DNA of 45,174 nucleotides from the NCBI GenBank assembly GCA_019414545.1, contig DXLV01000006.1, positions 23,484 through 68,657 on the forward strand, written 5' to 3'. Numbering within the stretch: the stretch's first letter is position 1; each line of letters opens with the position of its first letter. The position numbers and the translations under genes are program-made. The notes beneath the pieces were generated by a model. That model saw only the letters and a program-made list of their open reading frames with translations, was not told the origin of the DNA and did not search any database. Below are positions 30,467 through 40,789 of the stretch, piece by piece. Origin of the DNA: Collinsella sp. (lineage in GTDB: Bacteria; Actinomycetota; Coriobacteriia; Coriobacteriales; Coriobacteriaceae).

Positions 30467-31210
30467 ATGCAGACGGTCTATCGGGTATACGAGGGAACGC
30501 GCGAGCCGCATCGGCTTGCCGTCGAGCGCGCGGCCGAGGTGCTCGGCCGCGGCGGCCTGGCTTTGATCCCGACCGAGACCGTCTACGGTGTCGCCGTGGC
30601 AGTCAACGCCTTCTCGGACGCCGTGCCCCAAGATACAAGCGAATTCCCATCGTGGCCGCGCGATCCGCAGGCTGCCGTCAATGGCGCCGCAGTTCCTGCG
30701 CTCGGCACCGGCTATCGCCGTATCTTCACTCTCAAGCAACGTGAACTCACGCAAACCGTCGCTTGGCTGGTCGATGGCGTCGAAGCACTCGACCGCTATG
30801 GCGTGGATATCCCGGAAGATGCCCGCATACTCGCGCGACGATGCTGGCCGGGAGCCCTGACTATCGTGGTCAAGGCAGCCCCCTGCGTGCCGACCTTCAT
30901 GCGCGCCGCCGACGACACGGTGGCACTTCGCGCTTCGGCCTCGCCCGTGGTGCAGGCGCTCATCCGCGCCTGTGGCAGCCCCCTTGCCTGCACCAGCGCC
31001 AACACGCATGGCGCGCCCGCGCCGGCAAGTTTTATCACGGTGGAGGGTCGCATCCTGGAGGGGGTCGATGTTGCCGTCGACGCCGGTGAGACCCCGTGTC
31101 GCGACGCCTCGACCATCGTGTCGTTTCAGCACGGCGAGCTCCAGATCCTGCGCCAAGGCGCACTTCCCGCATCAGAGATCGAACGGGTCCTGTCCGACCC
31201 GATGCAATAG
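30467..31210 (+). CDS. tsaC: L-threonylcarbamoyladenylate synthase (TsaC/Sua5/YrdC)
   Basis: 247 residues with the YrdC fold: GGLALIPTETVYGVAVAVNA (ATP/threonine site), RIFTLKQREL (KxR motif), ARRCWPGALTIVVKAAP, VALRASASPVVQALI and CTSANTHGAPAP. It makes threonylcarbamoyl-AMP for the t6A37 modification of ANN-decoding tRNAs. About 30 extra residues (SDAVPQDTSEFPSWPRDPQA...) are inserted between the first two motifs, where relatives are short. There is no C-terminal Sua5 domain. The only visible ribosome-binding site (AAGGGG) is about 11 nt from the ATG. It is probably co-transcribed with glpK 13 nt downstream. Confidence 0.9.
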   Translation: MQTVYRVYEGTREPHRLAVERAAEVLGRGGLALIPTETVYGVAVAVNAFSDAVPQDTSEFPSWPRDPQAAVNGAAVPALGTGYRRIFTLKQRELTQTVAWLVDGVEALDRYGVDIPEDARILARRCWPGALTIVVKAAPCVPTFMRAADDTVALRASASPVVQALIRACGSPLACTSANTHGAPAPASFITVEGRILEGVDVAVDAGETPCRDASTIVSFQHGELQILRQGALPASEIERVLSDPMQ

Positions 31211-31223
31211 AAAGGTGTAAGCG

Positions 31224-32765
31224 ATGTCGTTGAATCTGGGCAGCCTGGGCATGGAAGATGCCTCGTTTAACTTTGGCGGTTCCTACATCATGGCGCTCGA
31301 CTGCGGCACCACCTCGGTACTTGCGACCATCGTCGACGAGTACGGCTGCATCGTCGCGCAGGCACGTCGTAGCGTCAAAACCAGCTTCCCGCGTCCCGGC
31401 TGGGTGGAGCAAGACCCCATGACGGTCCTTGCCAGCCAGATCGCGGTCATGATGGAAGTCCAGTTTAAGAGCGGTATCCACTCCGACCGCATTGCCGCCA
31501 TCGGCATCTCCAACCAGCGCGAGACCACGGTGGTCTGGGACCGCGTGAGCGGCCAGCCCATCTATAACGCCATCGTATGGCAGTGCCGTCGTACCGCGCC
31601 GGCGATCGACGCGTTGGTTGAACAGGGTTGCGAGGAGCTGGTGCGCTCCCGCACGGGGCTTACGCTCGACCCGTATTTCTCGGCCTCCAAGGTGCAGTGG
31701 ATTCTCGATAACGTCGACGGCGCGCGTGAGAGCGCCGCGGCGGGCGACCTTATGTTCGGCACCATCGACACGTGGCTCATCTACAATCTCACCGGCGGTC
31801 AGGTTTTTGCTACCGACTACACCAATGCCAGCCGCACCGCGCTCTTTAATATCCATGCGCTCGATTGGGACGACGATCTGCTGGCGCTTTTCGACGTCCC
31901 GCGTTCCATGATGCCCGAGGTTCGTTGGAGCTCGGGCGATTACGGCCGCGTCGCGAGCGACATCATGACCAACATGCCACCCATCATGGGCGTGGCGGGC
32001 GACCAGCAGGCGTCGCTATTCGGCCACTGCTGCTTCCATCCCGGCCAGACCAAAAACACCTATGGCACGGGTTGCTTTATGCTCATGAACACCGGCGACG
32101 AGATCGTCGAATCCAAGAACGGTCTGGTCTCCACGATCGGTATCGCCGCTGACGGCAAGATCAGCTATGCGCTCGAGGGTTCTATCTTTGCCGCAGGCTC
32201 CACCATGAACTGGCTGCGCAACAACATGGGCATCATCTCGAGCGTGAGCGAGTCCGCGCAACTCGCCGCTTCGATCAACGACAACGAGGGCTGCTACTTC
32301 GTCCCCGCCTTCGCAGGCCTGGGCGCTCCCTGGTGGGACCCGCATGCTCGCGGTATCGTGTGCGGCCTGACCGGCGCCTCGAGTCGCGCGACCATTGTGC
32401 GTGCGGCCTGCGAGTCCATGGCCTATCAGAGTTATGACGTGCTGCGCGCCATGGAGCAGGACGTGGGACTTTCGATTGAGCGCCTGTCCGTCGATGGCGG
32501 TGCCTCGCGCAACGAGTTCATCATGCAATTCCAGGCCGATCTGCTGGATATCCCCGTGCTGCAGTGCGAGACGGTGGAGACCACGGCGATCGGTGCCGCG
32601 TACTTGGCGGGCCTTGCCGTCGGCTATTGGGAGGACCTGGAGGAGCTGGAGCAAAACGCTCAGATCGTTAAGACCTTCCTTCCCCATATGTCCGCCGAGC
32701 GCCGTGAGAGCAATCTCGCTGGTTGGCGTGATGCCGTCAAGCGTTCGCTCAACACCGCTCAGTAG
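31224..32765 (+). CDS. glpK: Glycerol kinase
   Basis: 513 residues, as expected for GlpK of the FGGY kinase family. YIMALDCGTTSVLATIVDEY is the phosphate-1 motif. FPRPGWVEQDP, ISNQRETTVVWDR, IVWQCRR and a late LSVDGGASRNEFIMQFQADL (FGGY signature region) are all present. It phosphorylates glycerol to glycerol-3-phosphate with ATP in the cytoplasm. About 20 residues precede the usual N-terminus; the ATG at 31224 has AAAGGTG upstream. No glpF or glpD lies in the window. Confidence 0.95.
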   Translation: MSLNLGSLGMEDASFNFGGSYIMALDCGTTSVLATIVDEYGCIVAQARRSVKTSFPRPGWVEQDPMTVLASQIAVMMEVQFKSGIHSDRIAAIGISNQRETTVVWDRVSGQPIYNAIVWQCRRTAPAIDALVEQGCEELVRSRTGLTLDPYFSASKVQWILDNVDGARESAAAGDLMFGTIDTWLIYNLTGGQVFATDYTNASRTALFNIHALDWDDDLLALFDVPRSMMPEVRWSSGDYGRVASDIMTNMPPIMGVAGDQQASLFGHCCFHPGQTKNTYGTGCFMLMNTGDEIVESKNGLVSTIGIAADGKISYALEGSIFAAGSTMNWLRNNMGIISSVSESAQLAASINDNEGCYFVPAFAGLGAPWWDPHARGIVCGLTGASSRATIVRAACESMAYQSYDVLRAMEQDVGLSIERLSVDGGASRNEFIMQFQADLLDIPVLQCETVETTAIGAAYLAGLAVGYWEDLEELEQNAQIVKTFLPHMSAERRESNLAGWRDAVKRSLNTAQ

Positions 32766-32888
32766 GGTTGCGACGAGCTGCTCGATACAACAAACCGTTA
32801 AACTTATGCACGGCGCGCGGCAACAACATCGCCATGCGCCTTGTCAGCAAGGCCATCTTCCGGCCGCAACGAAAGGGGCAATCAACCC

Positions 32889-33536
32889 ATGACCGTCACC
32901 TACGATACGTCCCGTGTGACCCTTGTCGATCACCCGCTCGTCCAGCATAAGCTGTCGATTCTGCGCGACAAAAACACCGGCACCAACCAGTTTCGCCAGC
33001 TCGTGCGCGAACTCGCACTTTTTGACGGCTACGAGGCCATGCGCGACCTGCCCATGGAAGACGTCGAAGTCGAGACCCCCATCACCACCGCAACGTTTAA
33101 GCAGCTCGCCGGCAAAAAGCTCGCCATCGTTCCCATTCTGCGTGCAGGCCTTGGCATGGTCGATGGCATCCTCGACTTGGTACCCTCCGCTCGCGTGGGC
33201 CACATCGGTATGGAGCGCGACGAGGTTACCCACGAGCCGCATGAGTATTACTGCAAGATGCCCAAGGATATCGACCAGCGCATCTGCCTGGTCGTCGACC
33301 CCATGCTCGCCACGGGCGGTTCGGCCGAGATGGCCATCAGCTACCTGCGCGAGCGCGGTGTCAAGGACATCCGCATGCTGTGCATCGTCGCGGCCCCCGA
33401 GGGCCTCAAGTCGCTGACTGAGAAGGACCCCGATGTGCATATCTATACCTGCGCCATCGACGACCATCTCAACGAGGCTGCCTACATCGTTCCCGGCCTG
33501 GGCGACGCCGGCGACCGCATCTACGGCACGCTGTAA
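32889..33536 (+). CDS. upp: Uracil phosphoribosyltransferase
   Basis: 215 residues from the ATG at 32889 (AAAGGGG upstream). VTLVDHPLVQHKLSILRDKN is the Upp N-terminus, PILRAGLGMVDGILDLVPSA follows, and VVDPMLATGGSAEMAI is the PRPP-binding loop. GLGDAGDRIYGT closes the uracil site. It salvages uracil to UMP using PRPP. upp immediately before the atp operon is a common order in Gram-positive bacteria. Hairpin 33579-33613 follows. Confidence 0.97.
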   Translation: MTVTYDTSRVTLVDHPLVQHKLSILRDKNTGTNQFRQLVRELALFDGYEAMRDLPMEDVEVETPITTATFKQLAGKKLAIVPILRAGLGMVDGILDLVPSARVGHIGMERDEVTHEPHEYYCKMPKDIDQRICLVVDPMLATGGSAEMAISYLRERGVKDIRMLCIVAAPEGLKSLTEKDPDVHIYTCAIDDHLNEAAYIVPGLGDAGDRIYGTL

Positions 33537-33578
33537 TCTCTGGGCCATACCGGCTAACGTCGAAAATACGAAGAAATG

Positions 33579-33613
33579 GTGCGCGCGGTCGAACAAAAGA
33601 CGACCGCGCGCAC
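33579..33613 (+). terminator. Hairpin after upp
   Basis: GTGCGCGCGGTCG (33579-33591) and CGACCGCGCGCAC (33601-33613) pair perfectly over 13 bp with a 9-nt loop. The following bases (TCCTGTTAACG) are not a U-tract, so termination may be weak or Rho-assisted. Confidence 0.5.
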
Positions 33614-33728
33614 TCCTGTTAACGGACGTTTTGCCCTGCAGGGTTCGAGAAAAACGTATTACCGTACCTGCGGCATAAAGAAGGTCTTAAGAAAACGAAC
33701 AGGTGCGTATTAACCGATGCTTTTTCGG

Positions 33729-33756
33729 TTGTACTTTAGCAATTGGCTCGTACAAT
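33729..33756 (+). promoter_or_regulatory. Probable atp operon promoter
   Basis: TTGTAC (33729-33734), a 16-nt spacer and TACAAT (33751-33756) form a good sigma70-type promoter. It lies about 55 nt before the first atp gene, in the only sizeable gap upstream of the operon. Confidence 0.6.
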
Positions 33757-33818
33757 AGTCACCAATGTTTGGCGGGAACTGTCCTGTGAGGCGATAAAAA
33801 AGGAAAGTGAGGACGCCA

Positions 33819-34130
33819 GTGTTTCAGATAGCCGATCTGCTCGCTATCGTTGCAGGTGCCATCGCGGGCGCGATTGCCTTCCTTCCCTTTGTCTTTACGC
33901 TCAAGCCGGTTCTTGACGATAAGCAGAATGCGGACATGCTCAAGGGTATGGTGAGTCTCGCGGTCTCGGCAATCGCGTTGCTTGTCTTTACCTTGGTTGT
34001 GTTTGTGTTGTTCGGAGAGGCATTTCGCATGTTCCTCCTGGGCGAGGCGATCGGCTTCGTGGCCTTTATGGCCGCCTGCGCGGTTCGCGTCGCCAAGGCG
34101 CTGCGAGATCCTCATGAGGTCGAAAGGTAA
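33819..34130 (+). CDS. AtpI-like small membrane protein
   Basis: About 103 residues from the GTG at 33819 (GAGGA 5 nt upstream); a GTG at 33807 is possible but is too close to AAGGA. Three hydrophobic stretches are visible: LAIVAGAIAGAIAFLPFVFT, SLAVSAIALLVFTLVVFVLF and LLGEAIGFVAFMAACAVRVA. Its place 3 nt before atpB matches AtpI, a poorly conserved protein that helps assemble the c-ring. Sequence alone gives no firm family match. Confidence 0.65.
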   Translation: MFQIADLLAIVAGAIAGAIAFLPFVFTLKPVLDDKQNADMLKGMVSLAVSAIALLVFTLVVFVLFGEAFRMFLLGEAIGFVAFMAACAVRVAKALRDPHEVER

Positions 34131-34133
34131 GTC

Positions 34134-34937
34134 GTGGAAATTTTTGAAAAGCTGCCTGATGAGATTAATCATCTGGTCAGCGAGTTCAGCTCCACCCCTG
34201 TCGTGGGCGATCTGAGCTGCGGCATCACGCAGTACTCGTTTTGGCTGATCGTCTCCACGATCGTGCTCCTGATCGTCCTGGCCGTGTTCAAGAAGAAGCA
34301 GACCCTGGTTCCCAAGGGCTTCTTCGTCAACGGTTTCGAGTACATCATCGAGTACGTCGAGAACGATATCGGCAAGGGTGTCGTGGGTGAGAACTGGAAG
34401 AAGCACTTCCCATTCCTGTGCTCGCTTTTCCTGTTCATCCTGATCAATAACATGATCGGCCTGATCCCGGGAATGAAGCCCGGCACCGGCGCAATCGGCT
34501 CCACCGCCGCACTCGCCATTTTCGCCTTCGTGTACTTCATCTACTACGGATGCAAGGCTCACGGCGTGATCGGCTACATCAAGAGCCTCGCCCCGCAGGG
34601 CGTGAGCTTCCCGATGAACGTGCTCGTGTGGGTCGTCGAGCTTTTCTCGACCTTCCTGCGCCTCATCACGCTTGCCGTCCGTCTGTTCTGCAACATGTTC
34701 GCAGGACACGTGGTCATGGGCTCGTTCGCCATCATGGCGAGCATGTTCATGCAGCCGCTGCTTCAGCAGGTTTCCGCGGCCCACGCCGTCGGCGCCCTGC
34801 CTTCGCTGGCCTGGCTTGCCATCCTCATCCTGATTTATGCGATCGAGCTTGTGGTCGGCGCCATTCAGGCTTACGTCTTCACGGTCCTTACCGCCGTGTA
34901 TGTCTCCGAGGCAGAGGAGGTCGCGGAGGAGGAGTAG
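34134..34937 (+). CDS. atpB: F1Fo ATP synthase subunit a
   Basis: 267 residues from GTG 34134. Five to six membrane helices are seen. The essential arginine lies in LAVRLFCNMFAGHVVMG, and the C-terminal helix has YAIELVVGAIQAYVFTVLTA with the conserved Glu and Gln. Subunit a forms the half-channels beside the c-ring in the cytoplasmic membrane. The tail SEAEEVAEEE is acidic. A 123-nt gap, with no evident gene, follows before atpE. Confidence 0.95.
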   Translation: MEIFEKLPDEINHLVSEFSSTPVVGDLSCGITQYSFWLIVSTIVLLIVLAVFKKKQTLVPKGFFVNGFEYIIEYVENDIGKGVVGENWKKHFPFLCSLFLFILINNMIGLIPGMKPGTGAIGSTAALAIFAFVYFIYYGCKAHGVIGYIKSLAPQGVSFPMNVLVWVVELFSTFLRLITLAVRLFCNMFAGHVVMGSFAIMASMFMQPLLQQVSAAHAVGALPSLAWLAILILIYAIELVVGAIQAYVFTVLTAVYVSEAEEVAEEE

Positions 34938-35060
34938 TCTTCCGTTCGCGCCTTAAAGGTAAGCAATTCGTTAAACCGCCGGTGCCCGTACCCATGGAGC
35001 CCGGCAGTTATAAAAAGGTTATCCTGCGTGAAATAAGACACGCACGACAAAGGAGGAATC

Positions 35061-35255
35061 GTGGGAGTTATCGGTTACGGTCTCGGTGTTATCGGCGCTG
35101 GTCTTGCTATCGGCCTGTCTGCTCTGGGTGCTACGGGTGCTATGGCTCGTCAGCCTGAGGTCCAGGGCCGCGTGTTCACCGTCTTCATCATGGGCTCCGC
35201 CTTCGGCGAGGCTCTGGCTCTGATCGGCTTCGTTGTCGCGCTGATCGTTAAATAG
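35061..35255 (+). CDS. atpE: F1Fo ATP synthase subunit c
   Basis: 64 residues from GTG 35061 with AGGAGG upstream; most c subunits have 70-80. Two helices flank the polar loop RQPE (30-33). The ion-binding carboxylate is E50 in GSAFGEALALIGF. The residue after E50 is alanine rather than the serine/threonine typical of Na+-type rings, so a proton-driven enzyme is more likely. The N-terminus lacks the usual few leading residues, making it one of the shorter c subunits. Confidence 0.95.
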   Translation: MGVIGYGLGVIGAGLAIGLSALGATGAMARQPEVQGRVFTVFIMGSAFGEALALIGFVVALIVK

Positions 35256-35270
35256 CACGGAGCGTCAAGT

Positions 35271-35873
35271 ATGAATCTTTCATCCCAGAAGAGCGCGATC
35301 GCACTCTCCGCGTCCGCGGCCGCGCTGCTCATGCCGGTTTCCGCGTTCGCTGAGGACGGCGCTGCCGGTGCGGACATCCTCATCCCTAAGATGGCGGAGT
35401 TCATCCCGGCGCTTATCGCCTTCCTGATTATCTGGATCGTGCTGGCCAAGGTCGCCCTGCCGGGCATCATGAAAACCATGGAGGAGCGCGGCAAGAAGAT
35501 CGAGGAGAGCCTCGACGAGGCCGAGAAGACCAAGCAGGAGGCTATCGCCAAGCGCGCTGAGTCCGACTCGATCGTCACCGACGCCCGTCGTCAGGCTGCC
35601 GACATCGTTCTCGAGGCCCGTAAGGACGCCGAGTCCGAGCGTGCCCGTATCATCGAGGCTGCTCACAAGGAGGCCGAGGAGATCATCGCCAAGGCCCATA
35701 CGACCGTCGAGGACGAGCGCAAATCCATCTACGCCGGTGCCGCGAGCTCCATCGCCGACCTGTCCGTTGCCGTCGCCACCAAGATCGTGGGCGAGGCACT
35801 CGAGGACGAGGCCGAGCAGAAGAAGCTCATCGAGCGCTACATCCAGGAAGCAGGTAGCCTGAATGCCGACTAG
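35271..35873 (+). CDS. atpF: F1Fo ATP synthase subunit b, with signal-peptide-like N-terminus
   Basis: 200 residues. Residues 1-27 (MNLSSQKSAIALSASAAALL, then MPVSAFA) look like a Sec signal peptide ending AFA before E28. The usual membrane helix follows at about 44-62 (FIPALIAFLIIWIVLAK), then a long charged coiled coil that forms the peripheral stalk. Typical b subunits begin directly with the single helix. If cleaved, the mature N-terminus would lie outside. The gene overlaps atpH by 11 nt. GGAG upstream supports the ATG. Confidence 0.95.
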   Translation: MNLSSQKSAIALSASAAALLMPVSAFAEDGAAGADILIPKMAEFIPALIAFLIIWIVLAKVALPGIMKTMEERGKKIEESLDEAEKTKQEAIAKRAESDSIVTDARRQAADIVLEARKDAESERARIIEAAHKEAEEIIAKAHTTVEDERKSIYAGAASSIADLSVAVATKIVGEALEDEAEQKKLIERYIQEAGSLNAD

Positions 35874-36339
35874 CCGCTATCAGGACAAGGTGCTCGAGAC
35901 CTACGCGCGCTCCCTTCTGGAAGCCGCCAAGGCCGAGAGCCATGTGTTCGAGGACCTCGAGATGATCGAGCGCCTGGCTTCTGCCAGCCCCGAGATCATC
36001 GCCGTGCTCGACACCATGTCCAAGCGCGACCAGCTCGACCTTCTTCCCAAGGTGGCAGCTGCCTTTAAGTATGTTGCCGAGGAAGACGAGGATGTAGTGG
36101 GCGTGACCGTCACCACGGCGATCCCGCTCGACGACGAGCTGCGTCAAACCATCACTAAGAAATGCGAGCAGGACTTCGGCCGCAAGGTATTCCTTATCGA
36201 GCAGGTCGACCCGTCTATCGTGGGTGGCCTGGTGCTTGAGGCCCGCGGCGAGCGTCGTGACATTTCCGTCAAGACGCAGCTGCGCATCGCGCAGGAGACC
36301 CTCGCAAACTCTGCTAATTCGTACGGAGGTGAAGCCTAA
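35863..36339 (+). CDS. atpH: F1Fo ATP synthase subunit delta
   Basis: 158 residues, slightly short for delta (about 180). YQDKVLETYARSLLEAAKAE begins the N-terminal helical bundle that caps alpha subunits; the C-terminal motif VDPSIVGGLVLEARGERRDI, then SVKTQLRI, is the family signature. It overlaps atpF at its start and shares its TAA with the atpA ATG, so translation is coupled. Confidence 0.95.
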   Translation: MPTSRYQDKVLETYARSLLEAAKAESHVFEDLEMIERLASASPEIIAVLDTMSKRDQLDLLPKVAAAFKYVAEEDEDVVGVTVTTAIPLDDELRQTITKKCEQDFGRKVFLIEQVDPSIVGGLVLEARGERRDISVKTQLRIAQETLANSANSYGGEA

Positions 36340-37937
36340 TGTCCGAAACCCTCAATGCCCAGGATATCGCCAAGAAACTGCAGGAGCAGCTCACGAGCCT
36401 CTCCGCGACGGTCGATACGCATGAGGTTTCAACGGTCGACGAGGTAGGCGACGGCATCGCGCGCGTCTCCGGCCTTAAGAGCGCCATGGCAGGCGAGCTT
36501 CTGGAGTTCAAGAGCTCCGATACCGGTGAGACCGTCTTCGGCCTTGCCCAGAACCTTGACCGTGACGAGGTCGGCGCCGTTCTGTTTGGTGCCGTCGACT
36601 CCATCAAGGAAGGCGACGAGTGCCGCACCACTGGTCGCATTATGGATATCCCTGTGAGCCGCGCCATGCTCGGCCGCGTCGTCAATCCGCTCGGCCAGCC
36701 CATCGACGGCCTGGGCGACATCGTCGCCACGCACCGTCGCCCCATCGAGTTCAAGGCCCCCGGCGTCATCGACCGTACCCCGGTGTGTGAGCCGGTTCAG
36801 ACCGGTCTGCTCGCTATCGACTCCATGGTGCCTATTGGCCGCGGTCAGCGTGAGCTCATCATCGGCGACCGTAAGACCGGTAAGACCGCCATCGCCATCG
36901 ACGCTATCCTCAACCAGCGCGGCAAGGGCATGGTCTGCATCTATGTCGCTATCGGCCAGAAGGCCTCCACGGTTGCCAACATCCGCGAGACCCTCGCTCA
37001 GCACGGTGCGCTCGACTACACCATCATCGTTTCGGCCACCGCTGCCGATTCCGCCCCTATGCAGTACATCGCGCCTATGGCCGGTGCCGCTATCGGCGAG
37101 TTCTTCATGTACAACGGCGAGGACGGCAAGCCCGCCAGCGAGACCAACCCCGGCGGTCACGTGCTCGTCATCTACGATGACCTGTCCAAGCAGGCCGTGG
37201 CCTACCGTCAGATGTCGCTGACGCTGCATCGTCCGCCCGGACGCGAGGCCTATCCTGGCGACATCTTCTACCTGCACTCTCGCCTGCTCGAGCGTGCCGT
37301 CAAGATGTCCAAGAAGAACGGTTATGGATCCATGACGGCTCTTCCGATCATCGAGACCCAGGACGGCGACGTCTCGGCCTACATTCCGACCAACGTCATT
37401 TCCATTACCGATGGTCAGATCTACCTGCAGTCCGAGCTCTTCTTCCAGGGCCAGCGCCCGGCAGTCGACGTGGGCATTTCCGTGTCCCGCGTCGGTGGCG
37501 ACGCACAGACCAAGGCCATGAAGCAGGTCGCCGGCAACCTCCGTCTGGATCTTGCTTCGTACCAGGAGCTCGCCGGCTTCACGCAGTTCGGCTCCGACCT
37601 CGACGAGGCTACTCAGAAGCAGCTGACCCATGGTGCTCGCATGACCGAGCTCCTGAAGCAGCCGCGTTACAAGCCGTTTGAGGTTGGCGAGCAGATCGTT
37701 ACGCTGTTCGCTGGCAACGAGGGCTTCCTGGATGACCTGGAGATTGCCGACGTGCTGCCTTTCCGTGCCGAGCTCATCGAGTACATGGACAACGGCTTTG
37801 GCTCGCTGCTCGACAAGGTTCGCGCCAAGAAGATCGATGATGACACCAAGGCTGAGCTCTTGCGCGTCATCGGCGACTTCAAGCAGCAGTTCATGGCCAA
37901 GCACCATTCGGATGTTTCTGGATCAGAGGAGAACTAA
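36339..37937 (+). CDS. atpA: F1Fo ATP synthase subunit alpha
   Basis: 532 residues. Walker A is GDRKTGKT (176-183). FMYNGEDGKPASETNPGGHV lies in a region variable between phyla. YDDLSKQAVAYRQMSLTLHR with the PGREAYPGDIFYLHSRLLER motif follows. Subunit alpha holds the non-catalytic nucleotide sites of F1 and supplies the arginine finger. The start overlaps the atpH stop by one base; GGAGG is upstream. Confidence 0.98.
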   Translation: MSETLNAQDIAKKLQEQLTSLSATVDTHEVSTVDEVGDGIARVSGLKSAMAGELLEFKSSDTGETVFGLAQNLDRDEVGAVLFGAVDSIKEGDECRTTGRIMDIPVSRAMLGRVVNPLGQPIDGLGDIVATHRRPIEFKAPGVIDRTPVCEPVQTGLLAIDSMVPIGRGQRELIIGDRKTGKTAIAIDAILNQRGKGMVCIYVAIGQKASTVANIRETLAQHGALDYTIIVSATAADSAPMQYIAPMAGAAIGEFFMYNGEDGKPASETNPGGHVLVIYDDLSKQAVAYRQMSLTLHRPPGREAYPGDIFYLHSRLLERAVKMSKKNGYGSMTALPIIETQDGDVSAYIPTNVISITDGQIYLQSELFFQGQRPAVDVGISVSRVGGDAQTKAMKQVAGNLRLDLASYQELAGFTQFGSDLDEATQKQLTHGARMTELLKQPRYKPFEVGEQIVTLFAGNEGFLDDLEIADVLPFRAELIEYMDNGFGSLLDKVRAKKIDDDTKAELLRVIGDFKQQFMAKHHSDVSGSEEN

Positions 37938-37942
37938 GCCCC

Positions 37943-38850
37943 ATGGCCAACCTTCGCGACATTAAGAAGCGAATCTCCTCGGTTACCACGACCAAGCAGA
38001 TCACGCGCACGATGGAGATGGTCTCTACGGCCAAGATTCGTCGTGCCCTCGATCGCTCCAAGCAGGCCGAGCCCTATAAGGAGGCGCTGACCGACGTCAT
38101 GTTGACGGTCGCCGGCGACGCCTCCTGTTCGGGCACCGATCCCATGCTGCAGAAGCAAGAGAGCGTCAAGCATGGCCTGATTGTCGTTATTGCCTCGGAC
38201 CGCGGCCTTGCCGGCGGTTTCAATACGACGGTGGAGCGCACGGCCGAAAAGCTCGCCGCTTCTTGGGCGAACGACGGCATCGAGTGCGAGATCATCGCGT
38301 GTGGGCGCAAACCGGCCACGTATTTCCGTGACCGCGCAAACGTCGTCATGCACTTTGAGGGCAACTCCTCTGAGCCCGATTTCAATCAGGCCCGCATGAT
38401 CTCCTCTCATATCTGCGATGCGTATCGTGCCGGTGAGCTTGACCGTGTCGAGCTTGTCTACCACCACGCCAAGAACCGCGTGGATCAGGAGCTTCGCGTC
38501 GAGCATCTGTTGCCGCTCGACCCCGAGATGATCGCTATGGCCCACGGTCCGCGTAAGAACGAGACCGACGCCCCTAAGCGCATCTCGTCCACGTTCGAGT
38601 TCGTGCCCTCTCCCGAGCATGTTCTCGGCAAGCTTGTGCCGTCTTATATCCTGACGGTCATCTACCAGGCCCTGATCGATTCGGCGGCTGCCGAGCAGGG
38701 TGCACGCCGCAAGGCCATGCACTCCGCGACGGAAAACGCCACCGCGATCATCTCGACCCTTACCCGCACGTATAGTCGCGTGCGCCAGGCTTCGATCACG
38801 ACCGAGATTAACGAGATCGTCGGCGGAGCCTCAGCATTGGAGGAACAGTA

Positions 38851-38851
<1 letters not shown>
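37943..38851 (+). CDS. atpG: F1Fo ATP synthase subunit gamma
   Basis: 302 residues. RDIKKRISSVTTTKQITRTM, then EMVSTAKIRRA, and the C-terminal helix with ENATAIISTLTRTYSRVRQA, ITTEINEIVGGASAL, are the two halves of the rotor coiled coil. The central region VIASDRGLAGGFNT is conserved. It is a little longer than the usual 285-290 residues. The stop overlaps the atpD start. Confidence 0.97.
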
Positions 38852-40305
<1,454 letters not shown>

Positions 40306-40308
40306 GTT

Positions 40309-40701
40309 ATGCGTATCCGCATCGTGTGCCCCGTGAGCTGCGCCTATGAGGGCGACGCTGCGTTTGTGTCGATTCCGTCCACGGATGGCGAGTTTGGCGT
40401 TCTGCCTGCTCACTCCAGCGAGATCTGCACGATCGACCGCGGTTACGTTCGCGTTTCCGATAAGGCCATGGGCACTGTCGACCACACGTTTGCCGTGGCC
40501 GGCGGCTATGCCCAGGTTGCGGACGATGTCGTGACCGTTCTCGCCGAGCGCGCTTGCGATCTGGCGACCGTCGATGCCGACAAGCTTAAAGCTGATATTC
40601 AAGGTTTTGAAGAGAAGCTGGGTAATTTGTCGGAGGATGATGCACGCCGCGCCTACCTCTATAATGAAATCGCATGGTGTAAGCTCAAGCTTGCCCAATA
40701 G
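40309..40701 (+). CDS. atpC: F1Fo ATP synthase subunit epsilon
   Basis: 130 residues. The N-terminal beta sandwich contains PSTDGEFGVLPAHSSEICTI (usual GExGILPxH motif) and AVAGGYAQVADDVVTVLAER. The C-terminal helical part is short. Epsilon links gamma to the c-ring and can inhibit hydrolysis. It starts 3 nt after atpD and is the last gene before the operon terminator. Confidence 0.95.
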   Translation: MRIRIVCPVSCAYEGDAAFVSIPSTDGEFGVLPAHSSEICTIDRGYVRVSDKAMGTVDHTFAVAGGYAQVADDVVTVLAERACDLATVDADKLKADIQGFEEKLGNLSEDDARRAYLYNEIAWCKLKLAQ

Positions 40702-40737
40702 TCAAACGATTTAACGTTCGACCATTTGCGAACACAT

Positions 40738-40776
40738 CATGCCCGGGATGGCCCAGCCACCCCGGGCATGCTTTTT
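40738..40776 (+). terminator. atp operon terminator
   Basis: CATGCCCGGG (40738-40747) and CCCGGGCATG (40761-40770) enclose a further TGGC/GCCA pairing and are followed by CTTTTT. It ends the atp operon 14 nt before the murA start, so murA either relies on read-through or on a promoter inside atpC. Confidence 0.85.
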
Positions 40777-40789
40777 GAAAGGGTAGACC

